A DNA stretch of 13,628 nucleotides, taken from the NCBI GenBank assembly GCA_050292445.1, contig JBNKLQ010000166.1, forward strand, positions 1 to 13,628, in the 5' to 3' direction. Source of the DNA: Leptofilum sp050292445 (GTDB taxonomy: Bacteria > Chloroflexota > Anaerolineae > Promineifilales > Promineifilaceae). The translations under genes were made by a program, and so were the position numbers. Positions 5,611-13,090 of this stretch are shown one piece after another. A model generated the notes under the pieces. The model was not told the DNA's origin. It ran no database searches and was given only the letters and a program-made list of their open reading frames with translations. Position 1 is the stretch's first letter, and each line of letters begins with the position of its first letter.

Positions 5611-7326
5611 ATGAGCGAAATAAAAACCGGCGGGCAAATCATATGGGAAAGCCTCATGCACGAGGGTGTTGAAGTCGTGTTTGGGTTACCTGGTGGAGCC
5701 ATCCTCCCTACCTATGACGATCTGGCCAAATACGAGTATCCCATTCATCATGTGCTGGTGACCCACGAACAAGGTGCCTCACACATGGCTGATGGCTATG
5801 CCCGGGCCACCGGGCGCGTAGGCGTTTGCATCGCTACCTCTGGGCCAGGAGCCACCAATCTTATTACCGGATTGGCCACAGCCTATATGGATTCCACACC
5901 CATTGTGGCCATCACCGGGCAGGTTCCTACGTCGCTACTGGGGCGCGATGGCTTTCAGGAGGCTGATGTGCAAGGCGTCAGTTTGCCTGTTACCAAGCAC
6001 AACTACCTCATTACAGACATTAAAGATTTGCCAGACGCCATCAAAGAAGCATTTTACATTGCTCGCACCGGCCGACCTGGCCCCGTCTTGATCGATGTGT
6101 GTAAAGATGTACAACAAGCCTCAATGCCGTTCAAATATCCGGAAAAGGCCAATTTGCCTGGGTACAATCCCAACATAAACGCGCCAGACCCTACGGCCGT
6201 TTCACGGGCCGCCCGTCTTATCAATGAAGCCAAAAAACCAGTCATCGTCGCCGGACAAGGCGTCTCCATTGCCAAGGCGGAAGCGGAACTGCGGCAGCTA
6301 GCTGAAAAAGCCGACATCCCCGTAGCTACCAGCCTGTTGGGCATCGGAGCCTTCCCCGGCACCCACCCACTATCAATCAGCTGGGGAGGTATGCACGGCG
6401 AAGCATATTGCAACTATGCCCTACAAGAGTGCGATGTACTGTTTGCCATTGGTGCTCGTCTGGACGACAGGCTCACCGGTGCGTTTGACACCTTTGCCCC
6501 CAAAGCCAGAATCATTCACGTCGATCTGGACCCAGCTGAGATGGGCAAAAACATCACCATCGACACGCCCGTCATTGGCGATGCGCTGCTGACCCTGCGC
6601 GGGCTGCTGCCCCAGGTCGAACCCAACGAACACCCCACCTGGCTAGAGCAAGTTGCTGAGTGGAAAGCCGATACCGGTGATCGGGACATTTTGGCTCAGG
6701 AAACCGATGAACTGATTGCCCCATACGTTATGCGCGCTTTGTGGCACGCTACAGGAGAAGGCAACGCTACCGTGGTGACCGATGTGGGGCAGCATCAGAT
6801 GTGGGAAGCACAATACTATCACCATATCAAACGACGCAGTCTACTCACTTCAGGCGGTTTGGGCACAATGGGCTATGGCTTGCCCGCAGCCATCGGTGCG
6901 CAAATGGGGCTACCCGATGAAGAAATCTGGGTGGTGGCTGGCGACGGCGGCTTCCAAATGACGATGGTTGAACTCTCCACCATCGTACAGGAAAAGCTGC
7001 CCATCAAAATTGCCATCATCAACAATGGGTTCCTGGGCATGGTACGCCAATGGCAGGATGTGTTCTACAATAAACGGCACGCGGGCACGCCGCTGTTCAA
7101 TCCTGATTTTGTGAAAATTGCCGAAGCATATGGCATCCCGGCCCGCGCCGTTACCAGCAAGGAAGAAGCACCAGACGCCATCAAACAAGCTCAAGCATAT
7201 GATGGGCCATTCCTGCTGGACTTCCAGGTGGAAGAGTTTACCAATGTGTACCCGATGGTCACGCCCGGCAAGAGCAATGCAGATATGATTCGCCGCCCCA
7301 ACAGCATGACCCCTCAAGGAGAATAA
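5611..7326 (+). CDS. ilvB: Acetolactate (acetohydroxyacid) synthase, catalytic subunit
   Basis: A 571-aa thiamine diphosphate enzyme that condenses two pyruvates to acetolactate (valine/leucine route), or pyruvate with 2-ketobutyrate (isoleucine route). The N-terminal TPP-binding domain has the catalytic Glu E53 in THEQGASHMADGYARATG, preceded by GLPGGAILP. The central FAD-associated domain spans about 190-330, with RLDDR and IHVDLDPAEMGKN. The C-terminal TPP domain has GDG at 444-446 and NN at 471-472, the usual Mg/TPP motif spacing. Length and motifs match anabolic AHAS rather than the FAD-independent catabolic type, and IlvN follows. The ATG at 5611 has a good AAGGAG (5597-5602, 8-nt spacing). 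The frame stays open upstream to a TTG at 5527, but that extension begins inside terminator 2. Expression is likely under the upstream attenuator. Confidence 0.97.
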   Translation: MSEIKTGGQIIWESLMHEGVEVVFGLPGGAILPTYDDLAKYEYPIHHVLVTHEQGASHMADGYARATGRVGVCIATSGPGATNLITGLATAYMDSTPIVAITGQVPTSLLGRDGFQEADVQGVSLPVTKHNYLITDIKDLPDAIKEAFYIARTGRPGPVLIDVCKDVQQASMPFKYPEKANLPGYNPNINAPDPTAVSRAARLINEAKKPVIVAGQGVSIAKAEAELRQLAEKADIPVATSLLGIGAFPGTHPLSISWGGMHGEAYCNYALQECDVLFAIGARLDDRLTGAFDTFAPKARIIHVDLDPAEMGKNITIDTPVIGDALLTLRGLLPQVEPNEHPTWLEQVAEWKADTGDRDILAQETDELIAPYVMRALWHATGEGNATVVTDVGQHQMWEAQYYHHIKRRSLLTSGGLGTMGYGLPAAIGAQMGLPDEEIWVVAGDGGFQMTMVELSTIVQEKLPIKIAIINNGFLGMVRQWQDVFYNKRHAGTPLFNPDFVKIAEAYGIPARAVTSKEEAPDAIKQAQAYDGPFLLDFQVEEFTNVYPMVTPGKSNADMIRRPNSMTPQGE

Positions 7327-7328
7327 CG

Positions 7329-7883
7329 ATGAGCGAGCCACAGTTGAAACGACATACAATTAATGCCTGGATGGAAGACAAGCCAGGCGTCCTGAACCGG
7401 GTGGCGGGCCTGTTCCGCCGCCGCAATTTTAATATCGAAAGCCTGGCGGTGGGCCACAGCGAAACGCCCGGTATCAGCCGCATGACCTTTGTCGCTTATG
7501 GCACCGATCGAGACATGCGCCAGATTCAGACGCAGTTAGACAAGCTCATCAACGTCACCCGCATTGAAGATGTGACGCACAAGCCATCCATCAGGCGCGA
7601 ACTGGCGCTCATCAAGGTGAAAGCCAACAGCCAGACCCGCGCCGAGGTTATGCAGCTGGTAGATATTTACCGGGCCAGCATTGTGGACGTGAATATGGAG
7701 TCGCTCATCATTCAAATTGTGGGCAAGGAAGACCAGGTGGATTCACTCATCAAGCTCCTGCAAAGCTTTGGCATTCAGGAGATGGTGCGCACGGGTCGGG
7801 TGGCAATGACGCGTGGTGAAAGCGATCGAGAAAGTGGTGGAGCGGATACGGCCGTTCCCGCCCAGCAAAACGGACATCATTAA
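7329..7883 (+). CDS. ilvN: Acetolactate synthase, regulatory subunit
   Basis: A 184-aa small subunit that activates IlvB and in this family confers feedback inhibition by valine. Residues about 9-83 are an ACT domain, seen in MEDKPGVLNRVAGLFRRRNF and then NIESLAVGHSETPGISRMTF. Residues about 85-165 form the AHAS small-subunit C-terminal domain (RELALIKVKAN, then MVRTGRVAMTRG). A 20-residue polar tail (SDRESGGADTAVPAQQNGHH) carries an ACGGCCGT octamer and looks unconserved. The start lies 2 bp after the ilvB stop, with AAGGAG (7316-7321) inside the end of ilvB, so the two are translated together. The length is close to other long-form IlvN proteins. Confidence 0.96.
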   Translation: MSEPQLKRHTINAWMEDKPGVLNRVAGLFRRRNFNIESLAVGHSETPGISRMTFVAYGTDRDMRQIQTQLDKLINVTRIEDVTHKPSIRRELALIKVKANSQTRAEVMQLVDIYRASIVDVNMESLIIQIVGKEDQVDSLIKLLQSFGIQEMVRTGRVAMTRGESDRESGGADTAVPAQQNGHH

Positions 7884-7887
7884 ACCC

Positions 7888-7953
7888 GTAATCAGTATTC
7901 AATAGGCCAGTAATCAGTTCACTGAATACTGGCTCACTGATCACTGATTACTG
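7888..7953. repeat. Short-word inverted repeats in the ilvN-ilvC gap
   Basis: Almost the whole ilvN-ilvC gap consists of CAGTAATCAGT-like words. CAGTAATCAGT (7908-7918) is complementary to ACTGATTACTG (7943-7953). CAGTATTCA (7893-7901) is complementary to TGAATACTG (7923-7931). GTAATCAGT also occurs directly at 7888-7896. The two stems interleave, so they compete and only one can form at a time. No T-run follows. The ilvC ribosome site starts 6 bp after the last arm. Confidence 0.65.
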
Positions 7954-7973
7954 ACACAAGGGAGAAAAGAATT

Positions 7974-8978
7974 TTGGCAAACATTTACTATGACAAAGAC
8001 GCAGACCTTAGTCTGCTCGATGGCAAAAAGATTGCGGTATTGGGCTATGGCAGCCAGGGGCACGCCCACTCACTCAACCTGCAAGACTCAGGTGCAGATG
8101 TGCGCGTGGGGCTGTATGAAGGCAGTCCCTCCTGGGCCAAGGCCGAAGCCGATGGCCTGAAAGTGATGGAAACCGGCGCGGCCTGCGCCGAAGCAGACGT
8201 CATCATGGTCTTGGTGCCAGACACCAAGCAAGCCGCCATCTACAAAGAATCAATCGAGCCGCACTTGAGCGCAGGCAAAACGCTGATGTTTGGCCACGGC
8301 TTCAACATCCGCTTTGGTCAAATTGTGCCACCCCAAAACGTGGATGTGAGCATGATCGCCCCCAAAGCGCCCGGCCACCGCGTGCGCGAAGTGTATGTGG
8401 AAGGCATCGGCACGCCCGCCCTGCTGGCCGTGGAACAGGACGCCAGCGGCAACGCCAAAGCGTTTGCTCTGGCCTATGCCAAAGGGCTGGGCTGTACCCG
8501 CGCAGGCGTGCTAGAAACTACCTTCGCCGAAGAAACCGAGACAGACTTGTTTGGCGAACAGGCTGTTTTGTGCGGCGGTGTGGCGGCCCTGGTGGAAGCG
8601 GGCTTCAACACGCTGGTGGAAGCTGGCTATCAGCCAGAGATTGCCTACTTTGAATGTCTGCATGAGCTGAAACTCATCGTAGACCTGTTTTATCAAGGTG
8701 GCCTGAGCTACATGCGCTACAGCGTCAGCGATACGGCCGAACATGGCGACTACACTGGTGGCCCCAAAATCATCACTGATGAGACACGCCAGGCGATGAA
8801 GCAAATGCTGCAAGACATCCGCAGCGGCTCTTATGCCGAAGAATGGATTGATGAAAATGTAAACGGCCGTCCCTGGTTTAACCAGCGCCGCAAAGAAGCC
8901 CGCAGCAGCAAGATTGAGCAAGTGGGCAAAGAACTGCGGCAGATGATGCCGTGGCTGAAAGCAGTCGAGATTGAATAG
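7974..8978 (+). CDS. ilvC: Ketol-acid reductoisomerase, class I
   Basis: A 334-aa enzyme that isomerises and reduces acetolactate (or acetohydroxybutyrate) to the dihydroxy acid, needing Mg2+ and NAD(P)H. The Rossmann motif GYGSQGH is at 24-30. Catalytic residues expected for class I are visible: H108 (FGHGF), K131 (APKAPGH), D191 and E195 (DLFGE), E227 and E231 (FECLHE) and S252. The cofactor-specificity loop after strand 2 reads VGLYEGSPSW (45-54); many NADPH enzymes have Arg where this has Y48, so cofactor preference is uncertain. The start is TTG at 7974, supported by AAGGGAG (7959-7964 region, about 9-nt spacing) and by the conserved MANIYYDKDADLSLL N-terminus. No ATG upstream competes. 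The gap before it contains word repeats. Confidence 0.97.
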   Translation: MANIYYDKDADLSLLDGKKIAVLGYGSQGHAHSLNLQDSGADVRVGLYEGSPSWAKAEADGLKVMETGAACAEADVIMVLVPDTKQAAIYKESIEPHLSAGKTLMFGHGFNIRFGQIVPPQNVDVSMIAPKAPGHRVREVYVEGIGTPALLAVEQDASGNAKAFALAYAKGLGCTRAGVLETTFAEETETDLFGEQAVLCGGVAALVEAGFNTLVEAGYQPEIAYFECLHELKLIVDLFYQGGLSYMRYSVSDTAEHGDYTGGPKIITDETRQAMKQMLQDIRSGSYAEEWIDENVNGRPWFNQRRKEARSSKIEQVGKELRQMMPWLKAVEIE

Positions 8979-9051
8979 CGAGTTTGCAAGTACGCGAGTT
9001 TGCGAGTGAAGAATTTACTCGCCCACTCGCTACTCGCAGACTCGCAAACTC
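8978..9051. repeat. Short-word direct and inverted repeats in the ilvC-leuA gap
   Basis: GCGAGTTTGCAAGT (8978-8991) and GCGAGTTTGCGAGT (8994-9007) are a direct repeat matching at 13 of 14 positions. GAGTTTGCGAGT (8996-9007) is exactly complementary to ACTCGCAAACTC (9040-9051), with two further ACTCGC words between (within 9018-9036). The block fills the gap from the ilvC stop codon to the leuA ribosome site, and no T-run follows. Confidence 0.7.
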
Positions 9052-9065
9052 CGAAGGAGCATAAA

Positions 9066-10721
9066 ATGAACGAAGATGGTGTCGATATTCAGGAAACAGT
9101 CGTTATTTTTGATACAACGCTGCGGGATGGTGAACAATCACCCGGCGCAACGCTTAACGTAGACGAAAAGCTGGAAATTGCCCGGCAGCTTTCCCGCCTG
9201 GGCGTGGACATCTGCGAGGCTGGCTTCCCCATCGCCTCCCCTGGCGATTTTGACGCCGTGCGTCGCATTGCAGAAGAGGTGGGGCCACTTACCGAAGGAC
9301 GTAAAAGCGGCCAGCCCATGGTCATCACGGGCCTGGCCCGGGCCAACAAGCAAGACATCCAGCGGGCTTACGACGCCGTCAAAGCTGCTCCTCGCCACCG
9401 CATCCATACCTTCCTGGCCACCAGCGACATCCATCTTAAACACAAACTCAACATGGACCGCGAGGAATGCATTGAGCAGGTCATTGAATCGGTGACGTTT
9501 GCCCACAGCCTGTGTGGCGATGTGGAATTTTCGCCAGAAGATGCCGGCCGCTCTGATCCGGACTTTTTGGTGCAGGTGCTGACAGAAGCGATCAAAGCTG
9601 GGGCAACGACGCTGAACATCCCGGATACGGTTGGCTATGTCGCGCCGGAGGAATACGGCCGTCTCATCACCTACCTCATCGAAAACACGCCCGGCGCAGA
9701 GTCCGTCGTCTGGTCCACCCACTGCCACAACGACCTGGGGCTGGCTACGGCCAACACCCTAGCCGGTGTCAAAGCAGGCGCACGACAGGTAGAGGTGACG
9801 ATCAACGGCATTGGTGAACGGGCTGGGAATACTTCACTTGAAGAAGTAACAATGGCCATTCACACCCGCCCGACCTTCTTCAACTTCACCACCAACATTG
9901 ACACGACGCACATCACCCGCACCAGTCGCATGGTGAGCGCCTACACAGGCATGGTGGTGCAGCCCAACAAAGCCATCGTCGGGGCTAATGCCTTTGCTCA
10001 TGAGGCTGGCATTCACCAGGATGGCATGTTGAAAAACCAGCTGACATATGAAATCATGCGACCTGAAACGGTGGGGCTGCATGCCTCCACGCTGGTGCTA
10101 GGCAAACATTCAGGCCGTCACGCCTTCCGCGTGCGCCTGGAAGATATGGGCTACGATGATCTAGAAAAAGATGAGCTGGAGCAGGCCTTCCAGCGCTTCA
10201 AGCGGGTGGCTGACAAGAAAAAAGTAGTCACCGACGCCGACATCGAGGCCATCATTGCCGATGAAATTTACCAGCCGCCGGAAATCTGGAAGCTGAATCA
10301 CATTCAAGTGTCTTGTGGCGATCATAGCATCCCTACCGTATCGGTAAGCCTGACCGGGCCAGATGGTGAAACGCACAAAGACGCCGCGTTGGGTACCGGG
10401 CCAGTTGATGCAGCTTATCAGGCAATCAATCGGATCGTAGGCGAAGCACCCAAGCTAACCGAGTTTTCTATCAACGCAGTAACAGAAGGCTTAGATGCTC
10501 AGGCTGAAGCCACCATTCGCATCCAGCCAGACAACGGCGAAAGTAAATATGCGCTCAATCCACAAACCAACCAGCACTATGCCCGCACCTTTAGTGGCCA
10601 CGGAGCCAGCACCGACATCGTTGTGGCTAGCGCCCGCGCTTACCTAAGCGCCCTGAATAAGATGCTGGCGGCAAGTACAGAGAGTTCCAGTGTGGTGGAA
10701 CAATTGGCTGTGGGAGATTAG
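9066..10721 (+). CDS. leuA: 2-isopropylmalate synthase
   Basis: A 551-aa enzyme that condenses acetyl-CoA with 2-ketoisovalerate, the committed step of leucine synthesis. The N-terminal TIM barrel has the signature FDTTLRDGEQSPG (D16, R20), the metal ligands H219 and H221 in STHCHNDLG, and N255 in GERAGNTSLEE. HEAGIHQDGML is also present. After the linker regions (from about 305), the LeuA regulatory domain (about 400-525) follows, with VSCGDHSIPTVSV and GTGPVDAAYQAINRI; in this family it mediates leucine feedback inhibition. The length fits the bacterial LeuA type 1 group, close to 520 plus a short C-terminal tail. The ATG at 9066 has AAGGAG (9054-9059) at good spacing. An upstream TTG at 9000 is in frame but lies inside the repeat block, so its 22 extra residues are rejected. 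Confidence 0.96.
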   Translation: MNEDGVDIQETVVIFDTTLRDGEQSPGATLNVDEKLEIARQLSRLGVDICEAGFPIASPGDFDAVRRIAEEVGPLTEGRKSGQPMVITGLARANKQDIQRAYDAVKAAPRHRIHTFLATSDIHLKHKLNMDREECIEQVIESVTFAHSLCGDVEFSPEDAGRSDPDFLVQVLTEAIKAGATTLNIPDTVGYVAPEEYGRLITYLIENTPGAESVVWSTHCHNDLGLATANTLAGVKAGARQVEVTINGIGERAGNTSLEEVTMAIHTRPTFFNFTTNIDTTHITRTSRMVSAYTGMVVQPNKAIVGANAFAHEAGIHQDGMLKNQLTYEIMRPETVGLHASTLVLGKHSGRHAFRVRLEDMGYDDLEKDELEQAFQRFKRVADKKKVVTDADIEAIIADEIYQPPEIWKLNHIQVSCGDHSIPTVSVSLTGPDGETHKDAALGTGPVDAAYQAINRIVGEAPKLTEFSINAVTEGLDAQAEATIRIQPDNGESKYALNPQTNQHYARTFSGHGASTDIVVASARAYLSALNKMLAASTESSSVVEQLAVGD

Positions 10722-10735
10722 AGATTATCATTCTG

Positions 10736-11572
10736 ATGGAGAGGACAATAAATTTGCTACAAGATGATCGTATTTTTCGCTCAACCAGAATTGTGGCAGC
10801 AGGGGTTGTCCCCATTCTTGTTCTCGCTTTTTTGATTCTCACCCTGTTTCCCGAAACATCGGGGACACGATTTGCCTGGGAGATTAAGCCTGATATGACG
10901 GCCGTTTTCATGGGTGCCGGTTATCTCGGTGGAGCACTGCTCTTTGTCCACACGGTCATCGGCCAGCGCTGGCACCGGGTAGCCCCTGGATTCCTACCGG
11001 TGACCAGTTTTACCATTGCGATGCTGCTGGCCACCGCGCTTCACTGGGATCGCTTTGACACCAACCACTTCCCGTTTGTGTTGTGGCTAATCTTGTACGC
11101 GGTTACGCCATTTCTGGTACCGTTTTTATGGTGGCGTAACCGGGTAACCGACCCTGGCACAGCCGAACCAGATGACCAGGTCGTACCCAGCTTGGCTCGT
11201 TGGAGCTTGCGCCTGCTAGGTGCCGGGCTGCTGCTCTTTGCCATCATCGGTTTTTTGCAGCCAGAATGGATTATCAGCTTGTGGCCCTGGACATTGTCCC
11301 TGCTCACGGCACGCATCCTTAGCGGCTGGTTTGCTCTGCTGGGCACAGGCGGTCTGGTTATTGGCCGCGAAACCCGTTGGAGCAGCTGGCGCGTGGGGCT
11401 GCAAAGCATTGGTCTGTGGCATGTGTTGGTCGTCGTTGGGGCTGTTGTTCATCGAGAAGATTTTACACACGGGCTGTTCAATTGGTACCTGATCAGCGTC
11501 GTTATCGTCCTGGTAAGCATGGTCGTTTTGTACCTGAAAATGGAATACGGCCGTTACCAGCAAAATGTTTAA
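10736..11572 (+). CDS. Unrecognised multi-span membrane protein
   Basis: I do not recognise this 278-aa protein. It has about eight hydrophobic segments (roughly 19-38, 54-75, 86-103, 113-133, 158-175, 181-209, 221-239, 248-268) separated by short basic loops such as WWRNR, GRETRW and a C-terminal KMEYGRYQQ. There is no signal peptidase site and no obvious transporter, protease or kinase motif. It starts 14 bp after leuA and ends 21 bp before leuC, so it is transcribed within the leucine genes. The ATG at 10736 has no ribosome site; a TTG at 10754 has GGAGAGGA (10738-10745) 8 bp upstream and may be the true start, giving 272 aa. Co-transcription could suggest amino acid transport or a membrane sensor, but that is a guess. 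Two ACGGCCGT octamers lie inside. Confidence 0.85.
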   Translation: MERTINLLQDDRIFRSTRIVAAGVVPILVLAFLILTLFPETSGTRFAWEIKPDMTAVFMGAGYLGGALLFVHTVIGQRWHRVAPGFLPVTSFTIAMLLATALHWDRFDTNHFPFVLWLILYAVTPFLVPFLWWRNRVTDPGTAEPDDQVVPSLARWSLRLLGAGLLLFAIIGFLQPEWIISLWPWTLSLLTARILSGWFALLGTGGLVIGRETRWSSWRVGLQSIGLWHVLVVVGAVVHREDFTHGLFNWYLISVVIVLVSMVVLYLKMEYGRYQQNV

Positions 11573-11593
11573 AAATGCAAACGAAGGAAAGTT

Positions 11594-13000
11594 ATGAGCC
11601 TACCAAAAACCATTATTGATAAGATTTGGGAAAACCATGTGGTGATCGATGAGCCAGGCAGTCCAGCCGTGCTGTACATTGATCTGCATCTGGTGCATGA
11701 GGTGACCTCGCCGCAGGCATTTTCTGGCTTGCGCGAACGGGGACTGACGGTGAAACGGCCGTCTCAAACCATCGCCACCATGGACCACAGCATTCCCACC
11801 ACGCCCATTGGCGTCCCCATTCAGGACGCCATCGCCGCCAAGCAGATTGCCACATTAGAGGCCAACTGCCGCGAATTTGGCATTGAACTGTTTGGCATGG
11901 ACAGCCCCAATCGGGGCATTGTCCACGTCATCGGGCCAGAGCTGGGACTAACCCAGCCGGGCATGACGATTGTGTGCGGCGACAGCCATACAGCCACCCA
12001 CGGCGCGTTTGGAGCCTTGGCTTTTGGCATCGGCACCAGCGAGGTAGAGCATGTGTTGGCAACCCAATGCCTGCTGCAAACCAAGCCAAAGACGTATGCT
12101 GTGAACGTGAGCGGCCGTCTCCCCGCAGGCTGTACTTCCAAAGACATCATCTTAGCCCTTTTGGCCAAGATCGGCGTTGGGGGCGGCACAGGGCATGTGT
12201 TTGAATATCGCGGCGAAGCGATTCGCGCCCTGACGATGGAACAGCGCATGACCATCTGCAACATGAGCATTGAAGGCGGCGCGCGGGCAGGGCTAATCGC
12301 CCCAGACGAGACCACGTTTGAATACATCAAAGGTAAAAAACATGCACCACAAGGTGCCGCCTGGGATGAAGCGGTCGCCTATTGGCGCAGCCTCACCTCC
12401 GATGAAGGCGCGGTTTACGACAAAGAAATCGACATCGACGCCAGCGCCCTGGAACCGATGATCACCTACGGCACCAATCCCGGCCTGGGCATGAAGATCA
12501 CCGACAACATTCCCGATCCGATGGCCATCGGCAACATCAGCGAACGGCAGACGGTGGAAAAGGCGCTGGTCTACATGGATTTGCAGGCGGGTGTGCCGCT
12601 GCTGGGGCATCCGGTAGACGTCGTGTTCATCGGCAGCTGCACCAATTCGCGCATTTCTGATTTGCGCCAGGCGGCCGAGATTTTTAACGGCCGTTCCATA
12701 GCCGAAAACGTGCGCGTGATGGTCGTCCCCGGTTCGCAGGACGTGAAAAAGCAGGCGGAAGCCGAAGGGCTGGATCGCATCTTTAAAGATGCCGGGGCCG
12801 AATGGCGCGAAGCGGGCTGCTCGATGTGCATCGCCATGAACGGCGATCAGCTCCAGCCGGGACAGTACGCCGTCAGTACCAGCAACCGCAACTTTGAAGG
12901 CCGCCAGGGCAAAGGCGGGCGCACCTTTCTGGCCAGCCCGCTGACTGCTGCCGCAACGGCCATTACCGGCCGCGTCACAGACGTGCGCAGTTTGCAATAG
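11594..13000 (+). CDS. leuC: 3-isopropylmalate dehydratase, large subunit
   Basis: A 468-aa aconitase-family subunit that, with LeuD, isomerises 2-isopropylmalate to 3-isopropylmalate using a [4Fe-4S] cluster. The three cluster ligands are visible: C349 (IGSCTNSRISDL), and C409 and C412 (AGCSMCIAMNGD). Other family signatures are MDHSIPTTP (63-71), CGDSHTATHGAFG (128-140), GIGTSEVEHVLATQ and STSNRNFEGRQGKGGRTFLASP near the C-terminus. The length matches the classic LeuC type (about 466 aa) rather than the shorter archaeal/hyperthermophile homoaconitase-like type. The start at 11594 has AAGGA (11584-11588) 5 bp upstream. The partner subunit leuD is not in the window, although it normally follows leuC directly. 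Confidence 0.97.
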   Translation: MSLPKTIIDKIWENHVVIDEPGSPAVLYIDLHLVHEVTSPQAFSGLRERGLTVKRPSQTIATMDHSIPTTPIGVPIQDAIAAKQIATLEANCREFGIELFGMDSPNRGIVHVIGPELGLTQPGMTIVCGDSHTATHGAFGALAFGIGTSEVEHVLATQCLLQTKPKTYAVNVSGRLPAGCTSKDIILALLAKIGVGGGTGHVFEYRGEAIRALTMEQRMTICNMSIEGGARAGLIAPDETTFEYIKGKKHAPQGAAWDEAVAYWRSLTSDEGAVYDKEIDIDASALEPMITYGTNPGLGMKITDNIPDPMAIGNISERQTVEKALVYMDLQAGVPLLGHPVDVVFIGSCTNSRISDLRQAAEIFNGRSIAENVRVMVVPGSQDVKKQAEAEGLDRIFKDAGAEWREAGCSMCIAMNGDQLQPGQYAVSTSNRNFEGRQGKGGRTFLASPLTAAATAITGRVTDVRSLQ

Positions 13001-13008
13001 CGAATAGA

Positions 13009-13067
13009 ACGCAGATTTGCCTGATTTACCTGATAAAAATGATCAGGGCAATCAGGTAAATCTGCGT
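13009..13067. repeat. 26-bp long hairpin in the gap after leuC
   Basis: Arm 13009-13034 pairs with 13042-13067 over 26 bp with one G-U and one 2-bp mismatch, and has a 7-nt A-rich loop (AAAAATG). The outer 10 bp (ACGCAGATTT / AAATCTGCGT) are perfect. Repeated inner words (CCTGATTTACCTGAT) suggest it grew by word duplication. No T-run follows. The next gene's AAAGGAG lies 10 bp downstream. Confidence 0.75.
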
Positions 13068-13090
13068 CCCATTCATAAAGGAGAGACACA

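Noticed and set aside
5312..5614. 100-codon frame ending in an ATGA overlap with ilvB
   Set aside because: It begins inside the attenuator terminator, runs through the palindrome and the second terminator, has no ribosome site or recognisable domain, and its composition looks non-coding.
9000..9065. N-terminal extension of LeuA from TTG 9000
   Set aside because: It would be encoded by the intergenic word repeat, has no ribosome site, and the ATG at 9066 has AAGGAG.
12293..12997. Long open frames on the - strand opposite leuC and other biosynthetic genes
   Set aside because: They lie opposite well-supported conserved genes and are shadows of their codon bias, without ribosome sites or recognisable domains.
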